Source: Epithemia pelagica
Taxonomy: Eukaryota > Bacillariophyta > Bacillariophyceae > Surirellales > Surirellaceae
Length of the DNA: 64,000 bases
Direction: 5' to 3'
NCBI GenBank assembly: GCA_946965045.2
Contig: OX337234.1
Span: 3,224,001-3,288,000, forward strand
Every line of letters begins with the position of its first letter. Within the stretch, counting starts at the first letter, position 1. This document shows positions 51,189 to 63,743 of the stretch, piece after piece. The position numbers were made by a program, and so were the translations under genes. The notes beneath the pieces were generated by a model. It had not been told where the DNA came from and ran no database searches. It saw only the letters and a program-made list of their open reading frames with translations.

Positions 51189-51249
51189 GTCCCCACATGT
51201 CCCCACATGTCCCCACATGTCCCCACATGTCCCCACATGTCCCCACATG
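51189..51249. repeat. 10-bp tandem repeat (TGTCCCCACA, about 6 copies)
   Basis: A perfect short array immediately inside the right TIR of the piggyBac-type element; no equivalent is seen beside the left TIR. Such subterminal arrays can be transposase binding sites. Confidence 0.9.
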
Positions 51250-51275
51250 CCTAAAATCGAGCACAACCCCCGAAA

Positions 51276-51471
51276 GGAGGCGCTCATATGACCTAGATAT
51301 GTCATATATGGGTGTGATGGGGTATCAAATGTTGACAGAGGATGTCTTAAAGATTAACTTTGGACATCCACATGTTGTCGTAGGCCTAATATTGGTCATG
51401 TTCTATCTAGTTGAAATGGTGTACCCAAAGAGCGCGCCAAGGGTGTAATGGGTACACACTGGGACGAGGCA
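51276..51471 (-). repeat. Right TIR of piggyBac-type element
   Basis: 196 bp, the inverted partner of 44984-45179, ending GGGACGAGGCA and followed by CTAG. Confidence 0.9.
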
Positions 51472-51475
51472 CTAG

Positions 51476-52331
51476 CGATAATACATACGTACTTGTCAGG
51501 ATGAAGAACTCTATCTTGTACCCGTGCCCCATGTCCATGTACCTTTTTGGTCTTGGTCCTGCCGGGTTGCTGGCTTCGCAGCCCCTGTTCCTGTTGTGGT
51601 TGTGGTCTCACAATTTGCGAGAATCCGAAATGAGGAGCGTAGAGCGTAGAGGACTCTGTTTCACAGTTTCTGCCCAACCCAGGCAATAGATTTGAATTTG
51701 TTGTTATGACCAGTGAAGGAAGCCCAGTACGGAACAAAAGCCCTTAGACGGAGTGAGCCCACACTGCATCTGTTTACAATACGGATACTGGCATGGCGTG
51801 TCCGCAACACACCAATTGACTGAACCTTCACAGACAAGTCCAGAGTCCAGAGAGGTTGGTTGCTGACAAGAGATGGCACAACAAAATTATCACATCGATC
51901 ATCGATCATGAGTCATTTTCGTGATCGAATCTTCGTGATGTACAGGTTTGCGGTGCTTGAATCACACCGTGACACAAGTAGTTTCTGTGTGCTTCACTTC
52001 CAGCGATGGAGTCAAAGATGTTTCTCTACCAAAAAGTGTGGCAAGCTACCGTGAAAATGATTGGTCCAAGTTGGTTGATGAGCTCCCTACCTCTAGAGTG
52101 ATTCTAGAGAGATTCTAAAAGTCGAGGCAAGAATAAAAGTTGTGGCCGCGTTGAAAGGAAGTACCTAGGAGTCTAGGAGTACTCCTATCGGAGTTATTAC
52201 GATCACAGGCCATTTACTATCCTCTCTCCGATTCTTATTCTTGGTGATTGGAATTTGGAGAATGGTGGGACTATTGACTATTTCCTATTATTTCCTCCTA
52301 TCTCTAGAGGAGTCTATGATGGAATAATAGG
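51476..52331. other. Unit 2 copy of 36.88-37.71 kb spacer
   Basis: This continues unit 2 directly after the piggyBac insertion and is near-identical to 36879-37710 up to GATGGAATAATA, where the MULE begins. No gene is supported. Confidence 0.8.
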
Positions 52332-52755
52332 CTCTGTATCGGTGACCACCTCTAAATCGTCTGACAGTCGTCCTTCCCCAAGTCTGTCTTTCGCACCAAA
52401 TTTCCTTTCCCACAAGAGGAAAAATTTCATCGAGTGTTGGCTTGGCTGGCGTCCCCATTTTTCCTCACCACCAACTGCCACTCCAAACTTCCCACCCACC
52501 AAAAATTGAATGGGTGCAGTGCAGCATAACAATGGACAATGGACAGTTTTGTCGATCTTGTTGCTAAAACAGTCTTGTAAGATAAGTCTTTTGGAATGAT
52601 CGAATATTTGAATAGCTTTGCATAACGCTCAAAGGCACTCATTGCTCTACTTGCAAGGGCAATCTCTTTCCAGCAACTCTTTTTTCATTGACTTTGAATT
52701 TGTGTTGGCTTCAACAAGCAACTCATTCGAAGGATCATTTGGTTGTTGCTTTTTG

Positions 52756-54625
52756 CTTGATTCTGTCAGATCCTTGTCTCAAAGGACTCTATACTAGTCC
52801 ATTGGGACAGTATATTGGGTCCGAACAGTGATTCTCGGCTGAAAAATTTTCTCGTCCTCTTTTGGGTTGCAGCTGCCATCTGGACCAGTGGGCACCATTG
52901 ACTGAGGTAAATTGTTGATTTCTGGTGATTGGTTGCTTGACCTGGCTTGATCCTCATCTCAAAGGACCCTATACTAGTCTATTGGGACAGTATATTGGGT
53001 CCGAACAGTGACTCTCGGCTGAAAAATTTTCTCGTCCTCTTTTGGGTTGCAGCTGCCATCTGGACCAGTGGGCACCATTGACTGAGGTAAATTGTTGATT
53101 TCTGGTGATTGGTTGCTTGATTCTGTCAGATCCTTGTCTCAAAGGACTCTATACTAGTCTATTGGGACAGTATATTGGGTCCGAACAGTGATTCTCGGCT
53201 GAAAAATTTTCTCGTCCTCTTTTGGGTTGCAGCTGCCATCTGGACCAGTGGGCACCATTGACTGAGGTAAATTGTTGATTTCTGGTGATTGGTTGCTTGA
53301 TCTGGCTTGATCCTCATCTCAAAGGACCCTATACTAGTCTATTGGGACAGTATATTGGGTCCGAATAGTGACTCTCGGCTGAAAAATTTTCTCGTCCTCT
53401 TTTGGGTTGCAGCTGCCATCTGGACCAGTGGGCACCATTGACTGAGGTTGATTGTTGATTTCTGGTGATTGGTTGCTTAATCTGGCTTGATCCTTATCTC
53501 AAAGGACCCTATGCTAGTCTATTGGGACAGTATATTGGGTCCGAACAGTGACTCTCGGCTGAAAAATTTTCTCGTCCTCTTTTGGGTTGCAGCTGCCATC
53601 TGGACCAGTGGGCACCATTGACTTAGGTTGATTGTTGATTTCTGGTGATTGGTTGCTTGACCTGGCTTGATCCTCATCTCAAAAGACCCTATACTAGTCT
53701 TTTGGGACAGTATATTGGGTCCGAATAGTGACTCTCGGCTGAAAAATTTTCTCGTCCTCTTTTGGGTTGCAGCTGCCATCTGGACCAGTGGGCACCATTG
53801 ACTGAGGTAAATTGTTGATTTCTGGTGACTGGTTGCTTGACCTGGCTTGATCCTCATCTCAAAGGACCCTATACTAGTCTATTGGGACAATATATTGGGT
53901 CCGAACAGTGACTCTTGGCTGAAAAATTTTCTCGTCCTCTTTTGGGTTACAGCTGCCATCTGGACCAGTGGGCACCATTGACTGAGGTTGATTGTTGATT
54001 TCTGGTGATTGGTTGCTTGATTCTGTCAGATCCTCATCTCAAAGGACCCTATACTAGTCTATTGGGACAGTATATTGGGTCCGAACAGTGACTCTCGGCT
54101 GAAAAATTTTCTCGTCCTCTTTCTGGACCAGTGGGCACCATTGACTGAGGTTGATTGTTGATTTCTGGTGATTGGTTGCTTGATCTGGCTTGATCCTCAT
54201 CTCAAAGGACCCTATACTAGTCTATTGGGACAGTATATTGGGTCCGAATAGTGACTCTCGGCTGAAAAATTTTCTCGTCCTCTTTTGGGTTGCAGCTGCC
54301 ATCTGGACCAGTGGGCACCATTGACTGAGGTTGATTGTTGATTTCTGGTGATTGGTTGCTTGACCTGGCTTGATCCTCATCTCAAAGGACCCTATACTAG
54401 TCTATTGGGACAATATATTGGGTCCGAATAGTGACTCTCGGCTGAAAAATTTTCTCATCCTCTTTTGGGTTGCAGCTGCCATCTGGACCAGTGGGCACCA
54501 TTGACTAAGGTTGACTGAGGTTGATTGTTGATTTCTGGTGATTGGTTGCTTGGCCTGGCTCGATCCTCATTTCAAAGGACCCTATACTAGTCCATTGGGA
54601 CAGTATATTGGGTCCGAACAGTGAC
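52756..54625. repeat. 180-bp tandem repeat array, about 10 copies
   Basis: The core GGGACAGTATATTGGGTCCG recurs at exact 180-base steps from 52804 to about 54064; one later unit is short by about 17 bases and one is longer by 12. Units differ at a few positions and alternate between TTCTGTCAGATCC and CCTGGCTTGATCC variants. 180 is a multiple of three, so minus frames stay open across units, but no start or composition supports a gene. The array ends 8 bases before the ATG at 54634. Confidence 0.95.
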
Positions 54626-54633
54626 TTCTCGAA

Positions 54634-56886
54634 ATGGATCGATTACTCGTTGATGAGGGTCGTTGTCGGAAGGTATCTGGTCTTCTCCGTGTTATTGCTG
54701 ATCTACTTGATGGAGACACAAGTTGGTCGAGTGTTGATAAGGTTCCTGTCGAGACCCAGTCGGTTCCACGAGACATAAGTACTTCCACATTGCGTGAGAT
54801 TATTGATGCAGAACGTCAGCCTAAGCACGTTTCCAAGAAGCACAAGATGGATCAGAAAGCATCAGTGAAGTATAATATGGCTCTTCCATTCCTTTTTGAA
54901 ATTCCATCAAAAAAGTGGAAGGATGTTCCCAGATCGCTACAAAAGCAGATGATGTCCGAAGGTCCTTTTTTCCATGCCAGATTGGACTACATGAGTTCCA
55001 TTGTTTCCATTTACCAACCATTGGATGAAGTCACAGTCTGCACAGTGGCCAAATCACTTCACATTCCGCATGGGCATTTCACTGCAAATGCACCTGATTT
55101 CAAGTTCCCAGAAGAATGTATCATCCCCGTCCATTCAGTTTTTCCAAAGCAAGATTCTTTCCCACCCAATTCAGCCGACTTCCAATTTATTGAAACACGG
55201 ATCATAGAGGAGATTGGTATACCATGGCAGGATCTTTCTTCTCTGTTACTTCCGCAGAAAGAAGGGATGGTTAGTGACAGATCAACGCATATGCCACGAC
55301 AACATCTCTGGCAAGATGCCGGGTTTGGTGGTGGTCGTGCCTTTTCTCGTGATAAGGCCAATCACAGACTGTCACGTCCTTCGATGTTGGATGGAACAAT
55401 GGACCCTATAATGGTCAAGGTACTTTGTACAATGACAAAAATGATCAAACAAAACTGTCCTCATGTTTGGCATGGTCGTTCGACCCAGCGACTGGAAAGG
55501 TATGCAAAGCGAATCGATAAGGAGAATGTAATTGAATACATTTGGATAGCTGCGACAGACGTAAATTCAGCAGAAGTTGGACAATGTGGCTTTCACGATG
55601 ATGATCTCAATGATCCTAATTTTCCAGAGGTTGTGATTCTTTCCAAGGTTGTTCCATGTGGTGTGCGTTCTTTGAGAATTTCAGTAATTGCCGCTACAAG
55701 GAAGTCCATATTGGATGCAGAGCGCAGGGAGAACGAAGACATTGGTCCGTCTCTCCGATTCCTATTGCACAGGTATGCATCTATTGACGATGCAAGAAAA
55801 AACACTGGCCCATTAACATTTGCAACGACGACCAAGAGTGATGGTGCTTGGTGCGGAATTGGTTACAGTCTGTATCCATGTCATTTAGAGGCGTCCATCT
55901 ATGTGTCTCCCATTATTCACTACAGTTTGCGAATGATCAAACAATTCCATCTTGATTTTGTGGAGGTCATATGCATCTTCCGGTCTTTTGCATTGTGTTC
56001 CTTCACAACGTTCTTTGCTACCGCTGCGCTTATTGAAGTATTACAGCGACCTGTGCTGAAGCAGACCGGATTGGAATTTGGATACAACCTATTGGAAAGA
56101 GTTCACGAGATATATGGTTCGTATAAAAATTCAAAGAAACCAATCCCTGGGACACGATTTACAACAAGTTCTGAAACAAATCTACCATCCTTCGAGCAGT
56201 TTAAGGAACAGATACAGCATATGGTATTTGTCTGCATTCAATCATTCGGATATGACGATGCACCAACGAACAAGAAAACAAGGGCAAACTTATACAACAT
56301 GACTATGAAGGGATTGAAGGGAAGTTTGCCTTCATGTGGTGTCGTGGGAACTAATCATCTGATAAATGCAATGTCCATTGTTGGGTGTGTCCCGTTGTGG
56401 TATTCTTTCGAAATACAAGGTACTCATGAATCATGTGGTTTTCAATTCTTGAGCCGTGAATATGGTTTGAGGAAAGGGGAACAAGGGACAAAACAACTGC
56501 TTGATTCTTTCACAAAGGCCGTTGAAGATGTGTCAGGGAAATTTTGTTCCCGAAGAAATGCAGAGAGTATTGTGTGCAACATATTTCAAGCCCAACACAA
56601 AGAAGCACAAAGATTCACTGATCTTGTATGGGCCGATCAAATTGTGTACGAGCCCACAAAGAGTGGTGTTGTGTTATGGAAGAAAAATGGCATGTCTGTT
56701 TACACCGTTGGACCTCTAGTTGTACGATGGCCCTATGATGCGACATTCAAATTGGGACATGAAATTTACATGAAGCATGAGGCTGTGATATCAAAAGGAA
56801 TCAAACATGCCCGTATTGATGAAAAATTCGAACACTCTACCAGAACCAACTATTTATCGGATTCTATTCAAGAAGCACTCAACTAA
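54634..56886 (+). CDS. MULE passenger ORF, unknown protein (750 aa)
   Basis: This single frame, MDRLLVDEGRCRKVSG..., starts just after the 180-bp array; the last satellite unit therefore serves as its leader and promoter region. It is predicted to be globular with normal composition. Visible features are a basic patch (QPKHVSKKHKMDQK, about 63-76), helical segments, a Cys-containing VEVICIFRSFALCSFTTFFATAALIEV hydrophobic helix at about 447-473, and a Thr/Ser-rich linker at about 505-520. No catalytic motif is recognised. It is convergent with the transposase gene, with only the 97-bp array between. It might be a second transposition protein (as mudrB is in maize MuDR) or a captured gene. No frame lesion is present, so it is probably under selection or recently moved. 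Confidence 0.7.
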   Translation: MDRLLVDEGRCRKVSGLLRVIADLLDGDTSWSSVDKVPVETQSVPRDISTSTLREIIDAERQPKHVSKKHKMDQKASVKYNMALPFLFEIPSKKWKDVPRSLQKQMMSEGPFFHARLDYMSSIVSIYQPLDEVTVCTVAKSLHIPHGHFTANAPDFKFPEECIIPVHSVFPKQDSFPPNSADFQFIETRIIEEIGIPWQDLSSLLLPQKEGMVSDRSTHMPRQHLWQDAGFGGGRAFSRDKANHRLSRPSMLDGTMDPIMVKVLCTMTKMIKQNCPHVWHGRSTQRLERYAKRIDKENVIEYIWIAATDVNSAEVGQCGFHDDDLNDPNFPEVVILSKVVPCGVRSLRISVIAATRKSILDAERRENEDIGPSLRFLLHRYASIDDARKNTGPLTFATTTKSDGAWCGIGYSLYPCHLEASIYVSPIIHYSLRMIKQFHLDFVEVICIFRSFALCSFTTFFATAALIEVLQRPVLKQTGLEFGYNLLERVHEIYGSYKNSKKPIPGTRFTTSSETNLPSFEQFKEQIQHMVFVCIQSFGYDDAPTNKKTRANLYNMTMKGLKGSLPSCGVVGTNHLINAMSIVGCVPLWYSFEIQGTHESCGFQFLSREYGLRKGEQGTKQLLDSFTKAVEDVSGKFCSRRNAESIVCNIFQAQHKEAQRFTDLVWADQIVYEPTKSGVVLWKKNGMSVYTVGPLVVRWPYDATFKLGHEIYMKHEAVISKGIKHARIDEKFEHSTRTNYLSDSIQEALN

Positions 56887-56938
56887 TAAAATAATGAAAA
56901 TGTCCAATTGCCTTGTCATCAGACTCCAATGGACAAAA

Positions 56939-57815
56939 CTCAGCTTGCCCATGACCAGTCCAAAGAACGATCCCTCCAATGGCCCAAACAAGGTGCCGAC
57001 TGTCAACCTCAACAAATGAACCATCTTGTGCTCCACTCAGTTTGCCGACGACCAGTCCAAAGAACGATCCCTCCAATGGCCCAAACAAGGTGCCGACTGT
57101 CAACCCCAACAAATGAACCATCTTGTGCTCCACTCAGTTCGCAGACAACCAGTCCAAAGAACGATCCCTCCAATGGCCCAAACAAGGTGTCGACTGTCAA
57201 CCCCAACAAATGAACCATCTTGTGCTCCACTCAGTTTGCCGACGACCAGTCCAAAGAACGATCCCTCCAATGGCCCAAACAAGGTGCCGACTGACAACCC
57301 CAACAAATGAACCATCTTGTGCTCCACTCAGTTTGCCGACGACCTGTCCAACGAACGATCCCTCCAATGGCCCAAACAAGGTGCCGACTGTCAACCCCAA
57401 CAAATGAACCATCTTGTGCTCCACTCAGTTTGCCGACGACCAGTCCAAAGAATGATCCCTCCAATGGCCAAAACAAGGTGCCGACTGTCAACCTCAACAA
57501 ATGAACCATATTGTGCTCCACTCAGTTTGCCGACGACCAGTCCAAAGAATGATCCCTCCAATGGCCCAAACAAGGTGCCGACTGATAACCCCAACAAATG
57601 AACCATCTTGTGCTCCACTCAGTTTGCCGACGACCAGTCCAAAGAATGATCCCTCTATTGGCCCAAACAAGGTGCCGATTGATAACCCCAACAAATGAAC
57701 CATCTTGTGCTCCACTCAGTTTGCCGACGACCAGTCCAAAGAACGATCCCTCCAATGGCCCAAACAAGGTGCCGACTGTCAACCCCAACAAATGAACCAT
57801 CTTGTGCTCCACTAT
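56939..57815. repeat. 97-bp tandem repeat array, about 9 copies
   Basis: ATGAACCATCTTGTGCTCC recurs at 57016, 57113, 57210 and so on to 57792 at exact 97-base steps. Because 97 is not a multiple of three, short frames of 65-96 codons appear in many registers; they are repeat by-products. The array fills the space between the two convergent genes and ends inside the last codons of the transposase. Confidence 0.95.
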
Positions 57816-60800
57816 TTTGGCAGTAGTCGGTTTCTTCTGTATGTATTTTGTGTTGACTGTTTTGCCGTGTCAAATGGAACGTTAGAGGACAAAAAAGGCT
57901 CGTTGATATCATTCTCATTTCTGTCCCGATGACACATATTCCTTTGTTGTTGAGAAAGGCGCTTGCTTTGCCATGTTCTTGCATCATGCAACACTTGCAG
58001 AAGATGTTTTCGTGAGAGCTGACAATTGAACAACGGCAACATATCCTTTAACATTGTCAAGAGCTGTCCATGTGTGACGTCTTTATTTTCAGGAAAATCA
58101 AACTGGAAGTTTGATGTCATTTCCATAGATTCTTGAGTAAACGTGCAATTGTCCTCAGCGTCGGGGATCACTGAGGAATCCCAGTCTTCACATGTGTTTT
58201 CACCAGGCCTGACTTCATTAATTTCCTTGTGCAATGCCTCTCGAAAGTGCTTTGGGTATTCGTCAATCTCATAGTTCCAACAAAGAGGGACAGGAGAATT
58301 AATGACTTGATACATCTGGTCGATTGTGTACTCTGTACCAGACCATATATATGGGTAAGGACCGCTATAGCTGCATGTATCAGTCTTCATTCGTATGCCC
58401 TCATGATCTGAGTCATGTCCACGTAAGTACGATTCTGTAATGGAGGGATATTCAGAGACAAATGCATAATATGAGTACCCCATTTGCCATCGAACTGAGA
58501 TGTCTGACAAATCATATGCATCTTCAACACAGAACAAATGGCGGCACGGTATTCCATTTTGCTGTTTGTATCCACACTCGCAACACAAGATATCCTGTTT
58601 ATTTAATTCCATACGCCAAGCTGTCTTGAAAGAGGGAGGAGCCATTCCAGCCACTGTTCTAGTTTTGAATTCTGAAGATGGTGACACAGAATTTCTGAGA
58701 ATGTACCATACTTTCTCTGAATGACGGAGAACAGTATACTTGTTTCGTTGTGAATATTGCTGTATAAGCATATGACGTGCCATGTTGGATAATTTTTGAA
58801 GAATATCTACGTTGTGACATGAACCTTCCTTGATGAAAAGTGGAGTTGCCACCATCTGGCGAAGAGCTGCACAGCGTCGATCTTTTGCAGACAAACTTGA
58901 ATGGGTGAACATAGCATTTGCAGATGATGCCATTGACATGTTTGGACGTGTTGAAACATCGGAATGTTTACATGATCTATTCATGGCTTCACCAGAATTG
59001 TTCATGTACTTGTCAAAACACCGATGGAACCTCTTTTGCCAAAATGCAAAGGTGTTTTCATTTGGAAGAATTTTTTCTGCGAGCCACTTTCCGAGGAGAG
59101 CCAGACCCTCTGGTGATATTGAATGACACAATTCGTCCGATTCAATCTTCTTAAGCAAAAGATCTTTGGAGAGACTAAATTGTATCTCGGATGAACATGA
59201 GGATCCGTCACCCCATGTATAAATCCATGTCCGAATAGCTTGGAGAACAAAGAGACCATGTGGCGAACATGTAATTGAGTTTGGGATAGTTCTTTCAAAA
59301 GTCTTTTGGACAATATGGTACATACACCGCCCCCTGAAGGCATTCGTCAGATAATGGAGGCAGGACTCTTCAACTGCTTCGAACTCTTGGGCATCACCAT
59401 CAGTGATTACCAGTTTCACACGTTTTAGATTGGCTTCTCCAAGAAGACACGGCAGGCACTTGAGGAAAACCCAACGGTAAAATGCACTGGTCTCATTCGG
59501 CATAAATATTCGAGCAATCACAAATGCCTTCCCTGACTGATCTCTGCCACAAATCATGAGGAGTGGACGAGCTTTGTTGTTGGTTTTATGGGTGGAATCG
59601 ATGAATAGAACTTCGGGGAATCTTTGGAATTGGGCAAAGGCTTGAGCATCAACCCACCCTGCCCCCAGGAGAATTCTATGACTTTCGAGATCAATCAATG
59701 AATCATTATGAATTTCTCGAGCCATGTTCAATGTCTGATTGAGTGCATCGTTGTCCAAAGGGAGCTCTTGTGATTGTTCTACACTTTGAGCTGTTCTATA
59801 GGTATTCTCGAGAGTATCCACATATTCCATGTTTTCCTCTACTTTGTCAAGAGGAATTCTTCCAGTTTGTCCAGGCCTTCCTTTGGGATCTGCTGCATGC
59901 TTTCGTTACCAGTGCACCATCTGGGAAGCAGTGGACTCACGTTGCTCATTGTTTGTTAGGAAGTCAGGCTCCATTCGAATTCTTTGTATTGATCCACGGG
60001 ATATCAGCTCACTTTGATTTTCTAAGACAATGCATCTTAGAGAGCCATTGCCCACAGAAACTTTAGCACCACTGGTAATGAGCTTGTATGTGGAGTCGGA
60101 AATGTGGCGTTTAGCAAAACACAGATCACCTTTTTGTGGTTTGGGGTGGAAAGAATGAAGTCGATGTCCACACCCTTGTTTGAGGTATATGTACCCGTCA
60201 GGACCCTCTTTCACACCAAGACGCAGTGCAACTTTGCATGTTTCTTCAGCATGAACAGGTCGCATTGTCGAAGTTCCCCGAACAGATGATTTCCCACCAC
60301 AACGGTTCATGCTCCGATCACGGTGGTATCGGTATGGTCGTATACCAAGACGGACACCGTCATTGTCGAAAGTTTTGTCTGATAGAATGTTGTCTGGCTG
60401 TGCCGTATCATTGTTGTCCATCGGGCTTCCATTTGGTTGGTCGGGGATGTTGGTAGATGGGATGACTTTCGAACGTCGGGGACCATGTTTCCTACAACGG
60501 AAACAAGAGAGAACATGCGCTTGGCTGCGATAGACAAGGTTAGTTCCTGATTTGATACCCTCAATCTTTAGAGCTGTGCACAGTCTCTTAATGCCGTCAT
60601 CATTCGGAGGATATTTCTTTCTGTCAAAGATAACCAAATGTGGCAGTTCTTCAGTACTTTTTGATTTGGATGATTGTCGTCGAAAATGGTAGTGGTTTTT
60701 ATCAGTGAATTGAAACAGATCTATTGCTTGATTGTCAAAGTTTTCAAGGTCTGTGAAATAAAGTTCGGCTTGCCAGTTGAACTGACGATGGATGGCATTA

Positions 60801-60856
60801 TCAATATCAGCTTGCGCATCTTGAGCTGTTCCAATTGGAACAGTTGTCATGGTCAT
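57812..60856 (-). CDS. MULE transposase with FLYWCH/WRKY-like and SWIM zinc fingers
   Basis: Two same-frame blocks, 59906-60856 and 57812-59905, are separated by one TAA (59908-59906). A 48-base intron at 59893-59940 with a GTGAGT donor and GCAG acceptor would remove the TAA and keep the frame, giving 998 aa. The N-terminal block ends in a zinc-binding module of the FLYWCH/WRKY-GCM1 kind (ETCKVALRLG...YLKQGCGHRLHSFHP). The second block holds the MULE DDE core: VLFIDSTHKTNNKARPLL (first Asp), VKLVITDGDAQEFEAVEE (second Asp) and CMYHIVQKTFER. A SWIM finger follows, CECGYKQQNGIPCRHLFCV (C-x-C-xn-C-x-H). The enzyme cuts and reinserts the element at its TIRs. The last codons lie in the 97-bp array. 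Confidence 0.85.
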
Positions 60857-61540
60857 CTTATAGTTGATCGAAAGGATCTGGATGCCATATTTGAAAGAGT
60901 TGGAGAAAGGCGGTTGGACAGTTTCCGAGTCGGGCGAGGCGCAAATGCCGACGAAGGAGATACCATGCCGGCGTGAAGAATAGGAAATTGACCAAAAAAT
61001 TTGTATGACAAAAGGGAAAAAAACCAGGTCAGAGAAGAATTCGGTGAACGACTGGCAGACGATTTAGAGGTGGTCACCGATACGGAGGGAAGATCTTCTG
61101 TCTTCCTAGCTCTTTCAGGGACCAAGAACAAAGAATAAAGTACGGGTGAGCATGACACTTATATTTTACTGGTTGGTGATTCATCAGTCGTCAATAACCA
61201 GCGTTGAAGTACGAGATGTCTTGGCAGGGAATTTAGGGGCGGCTCTGACTCATTGTTGTACATACTGACGCCCGACAAGACAATTGCCCTCCTCGTCAAT
61301 CTACCCTCCGCGCCGGGCGGTCCCTCCTTGACTCGACACCGGGAAGTATAAATACTACCACGCATCCCGAAACTTACATGGCGACGAAACTGACCTTTGC
61401 CAGTACCACGACAACGACAGGGCACCCGTGATGCTGGACTATGACCATTGACCAGCAGTACTACCATCAGGATGGAACAGCAAAAGAGCAGTGCAAACCA
61501 CAACAGCTCGGTCGAAGCAACTGTCACAATTTGTCTCGTG
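60857..61540. other. MULE end, unit 2 fragments and new upstream region of LRR copy 2
   Basis: 60857-61087 is the MULE terminus. 61091-61227 equals 37728-37860 and 61228-61265 equals 38938-38980. 61266-61540 has no partner in unit 1 and precedes LRR copy 2. No gene is supported. Confidence 0.7.
61347..61354 (+). promoter_or_regulatory. Candidate TATA box for LRR copy 2
   Basis: TATAAATA lies in the stretch unique to unit 2, 258 bases upstream of the ATG at 61612. LRR copy 1 has no such sequence at the matching place because its upstream DNA is different. Confidence 0.35.
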
Positions 61541-61611
61541 GCAGAAGTCCACACGTCCTACCAACCATTCACAAGACATCTCTTAAAGGACGAGTTCATT
61601 GTGTTTCCACC

Positions 61612-63624
<2,013 letters not shown>

Positions 63625-63743
63625 AACAGGGCGGCCACCAAGTGCAAGACACAAGACGAAACAGACCACAAGCGGATGCATGAAAGGCTCGTCCAGAGGG
63701 GAACCGTGAACGGCAACGGATTGAAACTGTTGCTTCCACACTA

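Larger units (their letters stand above)
44984..51471 (-). mobile_element. PiggyBac-type DNA transposon with passenger genes
   Basis: 6488 bp. The ends are TGCCTCGTCCC...GGGACGAGGCA. Terminal inverted repeats of 196 bp (44984-45179 and 51276-51471) are about 90% alike. CTAG flanks both ends (44980-44983, 51472-51475). The uninterrupted site, CTCTAGCGATAATACATAC, is present in unit 1 at 36874-36892. Inside are a transposase gene with two introns and two divergent genes of unknown function. Because CTAG is a palindrome the target duplication could also be read as TA, but four bases agree with the 4-base cut of piggyBac enzymes. Confidence 0.88.
52332..61087 (-). mobile_element. MULE DNA transposon with passenger ORF and two satellites
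   Basis: About 8.76 kb. A 36-bp terminal inverted repeat starting GTATCGGTGACCACCTC (52336-52371 against 61048-61083) has one mismatch. Outside it, left and right flanks rejoin unit 1 sequence (37710 on the left, AGATCTTCTGTC at 37728 on the right). A clear 8-11-base target duplication is absent and seven bases of the empty site are missing. Inside, in order: a 180-bp satellite, a 750-codon plus-strand ORF, a 97-bp satellite, and the MULE transposase gene on the minus strand. Confidence 0.8.

Noticed and set aside
53519-53857. 112-codon minus frame with internal repeats
   Set aside because: It is the 180-bp satellite read in a frame without stops; no start signal and no conservation beyond the repeat.
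56879-57812. Series of 60-100-codon frames on both strands repeated every 97 bases
   Set aside because: By-products of the 97-bp satellite; composition and starts simply follow the repeat.
52318-61100. 9-bp target duplication around the MULE
   Set aside because: The left flank (GGAATAATA) and right flank (AGATCTTCT) do not repeat each other, and the unit 1 empty site has seven extra bases, so the insertion edge has been altered.
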